Source: Nonomuraea aridisoli
GTDB taxonomy: Bacteria > Actinomycetota > Actinomycetes > Streptosporangiales > Streptosporangiaceae
NCBI RefSeq assembly: GCF_003236395.1
Contig: NZ_POUD01000009.1
Coordinates: 16,175 to 80,174 of the forward strand
DNA: 64,000 nt
Direction of reading: 5' to 3'
The notes beneath the pieces were generated by a model, which did no database searches, was not told the DNA's origin, and saw nothing but the letters and a program-made list of their open reading frames with translations. Shown one piece after another: positions 14,193 through 21,844 of this stretch (positions are counted from its first letter, which is position 1; every line of letters begins with the position of its first letter). Position numbers and translations under genes: made by a program.

Positions 14193-17100
14193 CGCGACCG
14201 CCGCCCGTTGCTCTGACCCGCCGCGCCGAACCACGCGTACGGCAGCTCCGACTCGGCGGGCTCGTGGCCCTCATCGCGCTCGTACGGCGGCCGCTGCTCG
14301 ACCCGCTCCCGGTCCCCTTCCCGCGTCCGGCGGTCGGGCAGCGGGATCAGGTCCGGCCGGAGCGTGGCGTGCACCCGGAACAGCCCCCACTGTCCACCGT
14401 TGAGGTGACGCGGCAGCGTGCTGGAGCGGTAGAGGTAGTCGCCCGGCACGTGGCGGTACCCACCGGCCCCACCGGTGCTCGCCGGGTCGGCGACGATGTC
14501 GTAGACCACGCCGGGAACGATGTTGTAGACACTGCCCGGGTTGAACTGCCCCTGGGTGGCCGCGATCTGGGACTGCGGGTCGGCGGGCGACCGGCGCCAG
14601 GTGTGCGCGTGCAGGGCGAAGCTCGTGGAGCGCGGGTCGCCCACGGCCTGTCCGACCCGGAAGACCGTCCTGTCGCCGGCGTACGCCTCGAACACCGGCG
14701 TGGCCGGGTCACCGTGCACGAGGGAGCTGAAGATGTTGGTGATGTTCTGGTCCACCGCGAACCGGTGCGACCAGGGCTCGTTCGTGTAGTTGATGGAGAA
14801 CTCCCCCTGGTCCTCCGGGTCGTCGGCCTCCCGGCTCGGTTCGAGCACCAGGTCGAAGTTGTCCGGCACCGGCTTGTCGTCCATCGGGTTGTTGTTCGTG
14901 TCCTTGCGGAACAGCGCCAGGTCGCTGTTCATCAGGACGATGTTCTCCCGGAAGTCCGGCCTCGTCGGGTGGGTGACCACCGCGCTGGTGCCGCTGCTCA
15001 GCGGCCGGCCGGTCTTCGGGTCCAGATACGCGGAGCCGGGCGCCTCGATGATCAGCGCCCCGTACAGGCCGTGGTGCAGATGGTTCTGCACGTCGGCGTG
15101 GTCCCGCAGCAGCGCCATCCCGACCGTGTCCCTGGGCAGCGTCCAGTGGTACCGGATGCTGCGCCCGGGTGCCACCGCCTTGGGCGGCAGCGCCTGGACG
15201 AGTTGCGGGCTGATCGACGCCTTCGCGCTCACCGGGAAGGGCTTGAAGCCGGGCACGTTCTCCTCGCCCCGGGGCGGTCGCTGGAGGCACTGCGGGAAGC
15301 GCACCTCGTTCCTCTTGAAGCCGAGCTGCCCCGGTTCCAGCGCCTCGTGGCAGTGCGGTCGCATCTTCCGCGGATCGAGCTTGTTGGTGAAGTTGACCGT
15401 CACGCAGTCGCCCGCGTTCGCTCTGATCACCAGTGGCTCGGGTTTCTTCGTGCCGTCACGCAATGCCTGCTCGTCGGACGCCAGCGCGTACATCAGGCCG
15501 TTCGGGTCGTGATCGCCGGACTTGTTGTAGGTGATGTCCTTGTTCATGGCGATGATGTCGAAGGTCCGGTTCTGGCCGGTCCGGCAATGTGTCGGCCGGG
15601 CTTGGTGCCGAGCCGACACCAACTCGGTCAGCCGGTCGTCGGGCTCGCCGTCCTCACCCGTGCAGGTGTCCCGCGGGAAGTCCGGCAGCTCGCGGATCGG
15701 CGCCCTCCCGGAGCTCGGATTGGAGCACGAGAAGATGCGGAACAGTCCCCAGTCCCCGAGGAACCAGTCGTCCGCGCCCGCGTAGTTGTACTGGTAGTCG
15801 AGCACCCGCATCTCCCCTGTCGGGGGCGGCGGTGGATCGTCCGCCGGCGGAACCACGTCGAAGTATTCGAGCATGCCGATGTGTTGTGCCCCGACGACGT
15901 TCGACTCGGGATCCTCAGGCTCGAACCTCCATCGGAACTGGTCGAGGTTGAATCCGTGCGACTCCTCTTGGGAGAGCTGGAAGAGCCGGAACTTCACCGG
16001 GTCGCCCTGGAACGCCCGCAGCAACGGGGTGAACGGATCTCCGTGGACCCTCGAGTCGAACAGGTTCGCCGGGTCCCTGTCCCTGCGGGCCTCGAACGGC
16101 TCCAACCGGTAGTTGACCCCCATGCCGCCCTGGTCGTCGTTGCTCGACGGGAACTTGGCCGGGAAGATCGGCACCCCGAACCGGGTCTCGAATCTGTCGT
16201 CGTCACGTGTCCTCGGGTCGTTCGGCTGGAACAACGGCACGTGGTCCTCGATGAAGAGGGAGAAGTTGCGGTAGTCGACACCGTCCGTGGGCTGGTTGTT
16301 GACGTCGATCGTCGGCTCGCAGTGCACGTCGAAGACGGTTCCGATGACCGGCCTCGTTCTGGAGTGCGGCAGTGCCGGCACGCACCCGGCCGGGTGGATG
16401 GTCGAGCCGCCGAAGAGACCGTTCTTCTGATGGACGTTCGGGAAGAAGTGGTCGTGGAACGAGTTCGTCTTCACGTTGTCGTGCACGTAAGCGCGGAAGA
16501 TGATCGTGTCACCTGTGTCGGCGCCCTGGTCGTAGTTCCAGCCGTTGGCGGCTCCGTCGGACGACAGCACGTCGAAATGCACCATGTGCTGGTGAATGCT
16601 GACTTCGTTGGTGATCTGCAGGCGGTCGAAGACCGTACCGCCGAATCTTCGGGGCAACTCGTTGGTCATCTTGTAGACCACGCAGTCGCCGACGTTGAGG
16701 ATGGGCGCGAAGGGCTCCGGTTTCTTGCCGTTCAGCACCGCCCGTTTGTCGGATTGCAGGACGTAGACCCGTGCCTGCGGGTTGGTCCATTCCAACTCCG
16801 GGTTGTACTGCTGCTCGATCTGGATGACCGCGACCTTGAACACCTTGACAGGACGGCCCGGAGGACACGGATCCTGGAAGAAGGCCCCCGGCATCTGCGC
16901 GCCCGGGTCGGCCGCCGCCCTCTCCAGAGGGGTGGGCGGGAAGTCTCCGTCCGGCGCCCGCTGTTCGACCCCGAGCGGCGGCTTGGGCGCCTTGAAGCCG
17001 AACACCCCCGGGACGAAGAACGGGAAGCCCGGCATCTGCGGCGTGGGTGCCGGCGGCGGCTGACGGCCGGGGATCTCCGGCTGATAGTCGAAGTCCGGCA

Positions 17101-18856
17101 GCGGCGACAGCGGCGGCACGGGTGTGCCGTCAGGGTTCTTCCGCGTTCCGTCCGACAGCTTGTCCAGCGTGCGGTTGAGACCCCACATGCCGGTGGCGAA
17201 GTGCGGATAGAGGTGGCAGTGGAAGATGACGTCGCCGAAGGTCGCCGGCTTGCCCTCACGCTCCGCCCCCGCGCCGCCCTGGGCCACCAGGCCGTAGTGG
17301 CTTCCCGGGGAGACCGCCTGCACGTCGAGGATGTTGGTCCTCCTCGTGAGGTGGTCGGGCCGGCTGATCTCGTCGATGCCGCCCTCGTCCTCCGGGTCGA
17401 ACATCCAGCGGTTGACGTGCCAGTGGAAGGTGTGGGTCTCGAACTCGGCGGGATTCAGCAGCCGGATCTGGGTCGGCTCGGCGCGGTAGTTCTCGAACAC
17501 CAGGTCACCGCCGCCCGGGTCGCCGAACGGCCACGAGGAAAGTGACGTCTCCTCACCGATGCAGCGCTCGGCGTCGAACCCCTGAGCGTTGCGCCTGGCC
17601 TCCGGGCACCCCACCTCCTCGCGGTTGTACCCGGGCTCGGCGCGGTAGTTGAAGGCGAACCACTCGAGCTTGACCGGGATCTCGCCCTGCACCAGGGCGT
17701 CGGCGTCGCCACCGCCGAGACCGGGCAGCGTGCCTCTGGTCAGCAGCCTGAGCTGCTCTCTCGTGGGTCGCACACACTCCGAACTGGACGATGGCACATC
17801 GTCCCTGGCGCGGCAGAACCGGGTGAGGATGCCGGGCTCGGCCTCCACCTCGTCGTGCATGAACAGCACGTGCTCACGGAAGTCCACGCCGTTCGGCCGC
17901 TTGATGACGGCCCGCGTCCCGGACTCCAGCGGCTCGCCGGTGTGGGAGTCCACCCAGGTCGCCCCGGGCTCCTCGATGACGAACACGCCGAAGGCGCCGA
18001 ACGCGTGCGAGCCGATGAAGCGCACGTCGCCGTTGCGGTCGATCGGCCGGGTCTGCTGGGAGGTGAAGTCCGCCCCGTCCTTGAACTGGAACTCCCCCTG
18101 CGTGTTGGCGTGCAGACTGTAGGTGATGGTCTCGCCGGGCCGGGCGGTGGAGTCCGGGTTGTTGCCGACCGCGGTGCCGTCCGAGCGCTTGACGTCGTAG
18201 TCGAGGCCGTCGAAGTGCATGGAGGCGTTCGGGGCCTTCGCCGGGTCGAAGTCGATCTCCGGAACGCTCAGGGCGGGCGCGAACTCCCGCGGTCGGGGGG
18301 TCACCGTGCCGGGGCGCCGCAGGACCTCGCCCGGCAGCGTGAAGATCGCGTTGTCGCGGATCTCCCTGTTCAGCGGCGGCGCCGGTTCGTTGAGCCGGTT
18401 GGTGAAGCGCACCTTGATGCAGTCGCCCTGGTTGGCGCGCAGGGTGAGCGGCTCGATCAGGTCGTTCAGCGATCCCAGTCGCGGGTCGGCGGCCCGCGCA
18501 TAGGTGGCGCGCACCTCCGCGATGTTCTTGTCGAGGACGTACATGCGTCCTTCGGGCACCACGTCACCGAAGCGGTTGACGAACAGCGGCACGTTGATCA
18601 GGGAGACATCGAATCTCCTGGGCTCCTGCCCGGCGCAGGGGTGTCGTGTCGGTACCTGAGCGCTGGGCAGCCTCTCGGCGATCGCGTGGCTCATCAGCCA
18701 CATCGACCCTCCGGCCAGGGCCATCCACAGCGCCGCACCGGTGACCAGCAGCACCTTGAGCGGCCAGGACCGGTTGCGGGACCGGCGAGCGAGGAAGGCC
18801 GCAGCGACGACGGCCAGCACGAGTAGCGGTATGAAATCTGCGTACGGCGCGGACAA
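14189..18856 (-). CDS. Giant multicopper oxidase of three repeated two-cupredoxin modules (MnxG/ceruloplasmin-like layout)
   Basis: A 1555-residue protein, far longer than a laccase (~500) and longer than ceruloplasmin or the manganese oxidase MnxG as I recall them. Two N-terminal membrane helices (about 8-25 and 34-55) anchor it; the rest should be outside. Three homologous modules are visible (about 70-600, 660-1040, 1085-1500). Copper ligands are split. Module 1 carries HTFHWH (~475) and HCHLYPHFATGM (~545, type 1/3 motif). Module 2 carries HQHMVHFD (~754) and HDHFF (~801). Together these make one full set. Module 3 has HLHHG (~1253) and LHAHTW (~1417). The TTG start has GGAGG five bases upstream. 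It is coupled to the YtkA-like gene. The substrate (metal ion or phenolic) is unknown. Confidence 0.88.
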   Translation of the reverse strand: MSAPYADFIPLLVLAVVAAAFLARRSRNRSWPLKVLLVTGAALWMALAGGSMWLMSHAIAERLPSAQVPTRHPCAGQEPRRFDVSLINVPLFVNRFGDVVPEGRMYVLDKNIAEVRATYARAADPRLGSLNDLIEPLTLRANQGDCIKVRFTNRLNEPAPPLNREIRDNAIFTLPGEVLRRPGTVTPRPREFAPALSVPEIDFDPAKAPNASMHFDGLDYDVKRSDGTAVGNNPDSTARPGETITYSLHANTQGEFQFKDGADFTSQQTRPIDRNGDVRFIGSHAFGAFGVFVIEEPGATWVDSHTGEPLESGTRAVIKRPNGVDFREHVLFMHDEVEAEPGILTRFCRARDDVPSSSSECVRPTREQLRLLTRGTLPGLGGGDADALVQGEIPVKLEWFAFNYRAEPGYNREEVGCPEARRNAQGFDAERCIGEETSLSSWPFGDPGGGDLVFENYRAEPTQIRLLNPAEFETHTFHWHVNRWMFDPEDEGGIDEISRPDHLTRRTNILDVQAVSPGSHYGLVAQGGAGAEREGKPATFGDVIFHCHLYPHFATGMWGLNRTLDKLSDGTRKNPDGTPVPPLSPLPDFDYQPEIPGRQPPPAPTPQMPGFPFFVPGVFGFKAPKPPLGVEQRAPDGDFPPTPLERAAADPGAQMPGAFFQDPCPPGRPVKVFKVAVIQIEQQYNPELEWTNPQARVYVLQSDKRAVLNGKKPEPFAPILNVGDCVVYKMTNELPRRFGGTVFDRLQITNEVSIHQHMVHFDVLSSDGAANGWNYDQGADTGDTIIFRAYVHDNVKTNSFHDHFFPNVHQKNGLFGGSTIHPAGCVPALPHSRTRPVIGTVFDVHCEPTIDVNNQPTDGVDYRNFSLFIEDHVPLFQPNDPRTRDDDRFETRFGVPIFPAKFPSSNDDQGGMGVNYRLEPFEARRDRDPANLFDSRVHGDPFTPLLRAFQGDPVKFRLFQLSQEESHGFNLDQFRWRFEPEDPESNVVGAQHIGMLEYFDVVPPADDPPPPPTGEMRVLDYQYNYAGADDWFLGDWGLFRIFSCSNPSSGRAPIRELPDFPRDTCTGEDGEPDDRLTELVSARHQARPTHCRTGQNRTFDIIAMNKDITYNKSGDHDPNGLMYALASDEQALRDGTKKPEPLVIRANAGDCVTVNFTNKLDPRKMRPHCHEALEPGQLGFKRNEVRFPQCLQRPPRGEENVPGFKPFPVSAKASISPQLVQALPPKAVAPGRSIRYHWTLPRDTVGMALLRDHADVQNHLHHGLYGALIIEAPGSAYLDPKTGRPLSSGTSAVVTHPTRPDFRENIVLMNSDLALFRKDTNNNPMDDKPVPDNFDLVLEPSREADDPEDQGEFSINYTNEPWSHRFAVDQNITNIFSSLVHGDPATPVFEAYAGDRTVFRVGQAVGDPRSTSFALHAHTWRRSPADPQSQIAATQGQFNPGSVYNIVPGVVYDIVADPASTGGAGGYRHVPGDYLYRSSTLPRHLNGGQWGLFRVHATLRPDLIPLPDRRTREGDRERVEQRPPYERDEGHEPAESELPYAWFGAAGQSNGRRSR

Positions 18857-18866
18857 CTGTCCTCCT

Positions 18867-18898
18867 ACCGAATATCCACCGAATGAAAGAAATTCGGT
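18867..18898. promoter_or_regulatory. Candidate operator upstream of the multicopper oxidase
   Basis: ACCGAAT occurs at 18867-18873 and again at 18878-18884, 11 bases apart, that is one helical turn. Its reverse complement ATTCGGT follows at 18892-18898. The second and third copies form an inverted repeat with a 7-base spacer. The element sits just upstream of the ribosome site of the oxidase gene, a position suited to repression. The binding protein is unknown. Confidence 0.5.
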
Positions 18899-19051
18899 CA
18901 GAGGGGATGACCGCCTGCACCGCGTGGGAGCCTTCGAGACTTTCGACTACACGGCTGCCTTGGCGTGCATGATCAGATTAGGGGCGGGAACGCCGGAATC
19001 GCCGACGACCCGCCGAAAGTTTTCGCAGGTCAGCCGCCGCGTGTTTGCTTC

Positions 19052-19969
19052 TCAGCGACGTGCCCAGATCGGGCGGGCGCCGGTGACGTTGGTCATCAGG
19101 GAGTAGAGCGAGGTGCACGCCGTGACGAACATCCGGTTGCGCTTGAGGCCGCCGAACACCAGGTTGGACGTGGACTCCGGGAGCCGGAGCCGGCCGATCA
19201 GGGTGCCGTCGGGGTCGAAGCAGAGCACGAACGTCCCCGCCGAGGCCCAGATCCGGCCGGTGTTGTCGAGCCGCAGTCCGTCGAAGCCGTCGTCGGCCTC
19301 GGCGAAGACCTTGCCGCCCGTCAGCGTGCCGTCGTCGGTCACGTCGAAGACCCGCACATGCTTGCCGGGGGTGTCGGCGACGTAGAGGCGCCGTTCGTCG
19401 AGCGAGAAGGCCAGGCCGTTGGGCCGGGCGAAGTCGCCGGCCACCATGCGCACCTCGCCCGTCACCGGGTCGGCCCGGTAGACGTGGCAGCCGTCGATCT
19501 CCTGCTCGGCGGCGTGGCCCTCGTAGTCGCTGAGGATGCCGTACGGCGGGTCGGTGAACCAGATGGAACCGTCGGAGCGGACCACCACGTCGTTGGGGCT
19601 GTTGAACCGCCTGCCCTGCCAGCGGTCGGCGATCACGGTGATCGAGCCGTCGTGCTCGGTGCGGGTGACGCGGCGGCCGCCGTGCTCGCATGAGACGAGG
19701 CGGCCCTCGCGGTCGAGCGTGTTGCCGTTGGTGTAGCCGCACGGGCTGCGGAACGGGCCGACCGCGCCGGTCATCTCGTCCCAGCGCAACATCCGGTCGT
19801 TGGGGATGTCGCTCCAGACCAGGAACCGGCCGGCGGGGAAGTAGACCGGCCCCTCCGCCCAGCGGGTGCCCCGATGGAGCACCTCGATCCGGTCGTCTCC
19901 GCCGACCCCGGCGAACCGCTCGTCCAGCACCTCGAACTCGGTGGCGATCGTTTCCATACGACAAACCAT
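19052..19969 (-). CDS. SMP-30/gluconolactonase-family protein
   Basis: A 305-residue six-bladed beta-propeller of the SMP-30/LRE family, Ca- or Zn-dependent lactonases that open sugar lactones. Family features visible are the metal-ligand Glu in TRWAEGPVYFPAG, the Asn in NSPNDVVVRSDGSIWFTDPPYG, and the Asp in DGLRLDNTGRIWAS. RPNGLAFSLDERRLYVADT is the usual blade containing the catalytic region. No signal peptide, so cytosolic. ATG 19969 or 19957 may be the start; neither has a clear ribosome site, and the messenger may be leaderless. It is divergent from an Lrp-family gene 44 bases away, which may regulate it. Substrate is not determined. Confidence 0.88.
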   Translation of the reverse strand: MVCRMETIATEFEVLDERFAGVGGDDRIEVLHRGTRWAEGPVYFPAGRFLVWSDIPNDRMLRWDEMTGAVGPFRSPCGYTNGNTLDREGRLVSCEHGGRRVTRTEHDGSITVIADRWQGRRFNSPNDVVVRSDGSIWFTDPPYGILSDYEGHAAEQEIDGCHVYRADPVTGEVRMVAGDFARPNGLAFSLDERRLYVADTPGKHVRVFDVTDDGTLTGGKVFAEADDGFDGLRLDNTGRIWASAGTFVLCFDPDGTLIGRLRLPESTSNLVFGGLKRNRMFVTACTSLYSLMTNVTGARPIWARR

Positions 19970-20013
19970 ACGCCGTTCGGTGTCTTGGCAGAACAGCCAG
20001 ATAGCATTCGGCT

Positions 20014-20445
20014 GTGGACGACATCGACAGGATGCTGATCGGCCTGCTGCAGGAAGACGCGACCCGGTCGTACGCGGCGCTGGGCGAGGCCGTGGGGCTG
20101 TCCGGCGGGGCGGCGCACGAGCGCGTACGGAAACTGCGCGAACGCGGGGTGATCCGGCGCACCACGGTCGAGGTGGACCAGGCGGCGCTCGGACGCACGG
20201 TGACGGCGTACGTGCTGGTGCACGGCGGCGCGTGGATGGGCAGCAGCAGTCCCGCGCTGGCCGCGATCCCGGAGGTCGAGGAGGCCCACGTCATCGCGGG
20301 CCCGGCGTCCCTGCTGCTGAAGGTCCGCACGTCCGGCACCGGCGAGCTGCAGGACGTCCTGCGCCGGGTCTTCGAGGTGGACGGCGTGACGGGGACGCAG
20401 ACGATCGTCGTCCTGGAGACGCTCGTCGAACGGACCCTCAAGTAA
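20014..20445 (+). CDS. Lrp/AsnC-family transcriptional regulator
   Basis: A 143-residue regulator with an N-terminal AsnC-type helix-turn-helix (MDDIDRMLIGLLQEDATRSY, then LGEAVGLSGGAAHERVRKLRERGVI) and a C-terminal RAM ligand domain (VTAYVLVHGG, then VEEAHVIAGPASLLLKVR). Lrp proteins bind amino acids or related effectors and form octamers. The GTG start has little upstream leader. It is divergent from the SMP-30 lactonase gene, the classical arrangement of a regulator and its target, and lies ten bases before soxR. Confidence 0.9.
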   Translation: MDDIDRMLIGLLQEDATRSYAALGEAVGLSGGAAHERVRKLRERGVIRRTTVEVDQAALGRTVTAYVLVHGGAWMGSSSPALAAIPEVEEAHVIAGPASLLLKVRTSGTGELQDVLRRVFEVDGVTGTQTIVVLETLVERTLK

Positions 20446-20454
20446 AGTTCAGGT

Positions 20455-20958
20455 ATGTCGAAGGTCGCGTGGAACACCAAGGAACTCACGGTCGGCCAGC
20501 TCGCCGAACGCAGCGGCGTGGCCGTCTCCGCCCTGCACTTCTACGAGTCCAAGGGTCTGATCAGCAGCCGGCGCACGGCCGGCAACCAGCGCCGCTACAG
20601 CCGTGACACCCTGCGCCGGGTCGCCTTCATCAGGCTCGCCCAGCGCATCGGCATCCCGCTGAAGGTCATCAAGGACGCCCTGGCCGAGCTGCCCGACGGG
20701 CGCACCCCCACCCGCGCCGACTGGGCCCGGCTGTCGGCGGCCTGGCGCACCGAGCTCGACGACCGCATCGAGCAGCTCCAGCGGCTGCGCGACGACCTCA
20801 CCGACTGCATCGGCTGCGGCTGCCTGTCGCTCGACCTGTGCCCGGTCGCCAACCCGCACGACCGGCTGGGCGAGGAGGGGCCGGGCGCGCGACGCATCGA
20901 CACCCGGCTGTGCCCGCCTCAGGGCTGCGCCGTCACGCCTTCGCCGGCGGCACGATGA
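20455..20958 (+). CDS. soxR: Redox-sensitive MerR-family activator SoxR
   Basis: A 167-residue MerR-family protein. The N-terminal winged helix is typical ([20 protein letters not shown], then [20 protein letters not shown]). The [2Fe-2S] cluster motif is intact: Cys118, Cys121, Cys123 and Cys129 in the CxxCxCx5C spacing of SoxR. In actinomycetes SoxR answers redox-active metabolites rather than superoxide and switches on a few exporters and oxidoreductases. The gene follows the Lrp gene by nine bases. Its 3' end overlaps the convergent universal stress gene by 26 bases. Confidence 0.95.
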   Translation: MSKVAWNTKELTVGQLAERSGVAVSALHFYESKGLISSRRTAGNQRRYSRDTLRRVAFIRLAQRIGIPLKVIKDALAELPDGRTPTRADWARLSAAWRTELDDRIEQLQRLRDDLTDCIGCGCLSLDLCPVANPHDRLGEEGPGARRIDTRLCPPQGCAVTPSPAAR

Positions 20959-21379
20959 GCATCGGCCGGTGCGCGTGGTGCAGCACGTGGTTGGAGACGC
21001 TGCCGAGCAGCACCGACCTGACCCCGGCCAGGCCGCGCGAACCGGTCACGATCAACGAGGCGTCGATCTCGTCGGCGACGTCGACGATCGTCTTCCAGAT
21101 CGACTCGTTGTCGGCCACCGCGCGATAGGTGACGTCCTTGAGCCCCGCGGCGAGCGCCAGGTCGGCCCCCTCCTTGGCGTGCCGCTCGGCCTCGGCGTGG
21201 GCCTCGTCCTCGGTGGCGGGGTCGATCGAGCCGGCCGCCAGCGGATACTTCTTGAGCTGCACGAGCAGCGGCTCCCACACCGTGATGACGACGGCGGACT
21301 CGGCCGCGAGATGCTTGGCCGCGAACTCGATGGCGGCCCGCGAGTCGGCCGAGCCGTCGTAGGCGACGAGGATGGTCAT
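20933..21379 (-). CDS. Universal stress protein (UspA family), ATP-binding type
   Basis: A 148-residue single-domain Usp. It starts [20 protein letters not shown], with the early Asp of the nucleotide site. Near the C-terminus it has the ATP-binding signature GSRG-x2-G then [20 protein letters not shown], so it belongs to the ATP-binding branch. Such proteins form dimers and are induced under growth arrest, hypoxia or other stress. It stands alone on the minus strand, overlapping the end of soxR. A specific role is not evident. Confidence 0.92.
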   Translation of the reverse strand: MTILVAYDGSADSRAAIEFAAKHLAAESAVVITVWEPLLVQLKKYPLAAGSIDPATEDEAHAEAERHAKEGADLALAAGLKDVTYRAVADNESIWKTIVDVADEIDASLIVTGSRGLAGVRSVLLGSVSNHVLHHAHRPMLIVPPAKA

Positions 21380-21487
21380 GGCGTTCTTCCCTTTCGCTTC
21401 AGTCCCTCGCTAGAGCGCCGAAACGATCAGCCCTCATCCCGTGTCGGTTGTCTGTTTTGTCACATGTAGGAGCCGGGACGCCCGTTC

Positions 21488-21844
21488 TCAGGTGCGGGCG
21501 GCGCGCCCGCGCCGCCACTGCTCGATCTCGGTCTCCAGCCGCTGCCGGTCGAGCGGCGGGACCGAGATCTGCTCGGCCCACTCCGCCAGCAGGCGGAGGA
21601 ACTCCTCGCTGTGGCCGGCCTCGACGGTGCCGTGCACGTGGAACCACGTGATGAGCTGGGCCGCGTACGGGGTGTCCGTGTCGCACGCGGCGCACAACAC
21701 GACCCCGTTCCGGCCCTCCACCGCGACGCCGCCCTCGTTCGTCCAGCCGTACGGCACCCGCGCCAGCAGCAGCCCCTCCTGACGGCAGCGGGGGCACGTG
21801 GGCGGCTCCTGGCCGGAGACGATGTCGATCCGCCGCTCCGTCAA
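21488..21844 (-). CDS. Small zinc-ribbon-like protein coupled to dnaE (DUF6300-like)
   Basis: A 118-residue cytosolic protein. Two Cys pairs (PTCPRCRQEGLLLARVPYGW and VVLCAACDTDTPYAAQLITW) could hold one zinc ion. A helical C-terminus ends in a basic tract (QWRRGRAART). It resembles the uncharacterised DUF6300 proteins of Streptomyces, from memory. The start is a TTG that overlaps the dnaE stop as TTGA, so translation is coupled to the replicative polymerase. The functional link is unknown. Zinc binding is inferred from the CxxC pairs only. Confidence 0.7.
   Translation of the reverse strand: MTERRIDIVSGQEPPTCPRCRQEGLLLARVPYGWTNEGGVAVEGRNGVVLCAACDTDTPYAAQLITWFHVHGTVEAGHSEEFLRLLAEWAEQISVPPLDRQRLETEIEQWRRGRAART

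Noticed and set aside
14264..17545. A 1093-codon open frame on the plus strand
   Set aside because: It is antisense to the multicopper oxidase, which has clear domains and copper motifs; the antisense product is Val/Arg/His-rich with no motif.
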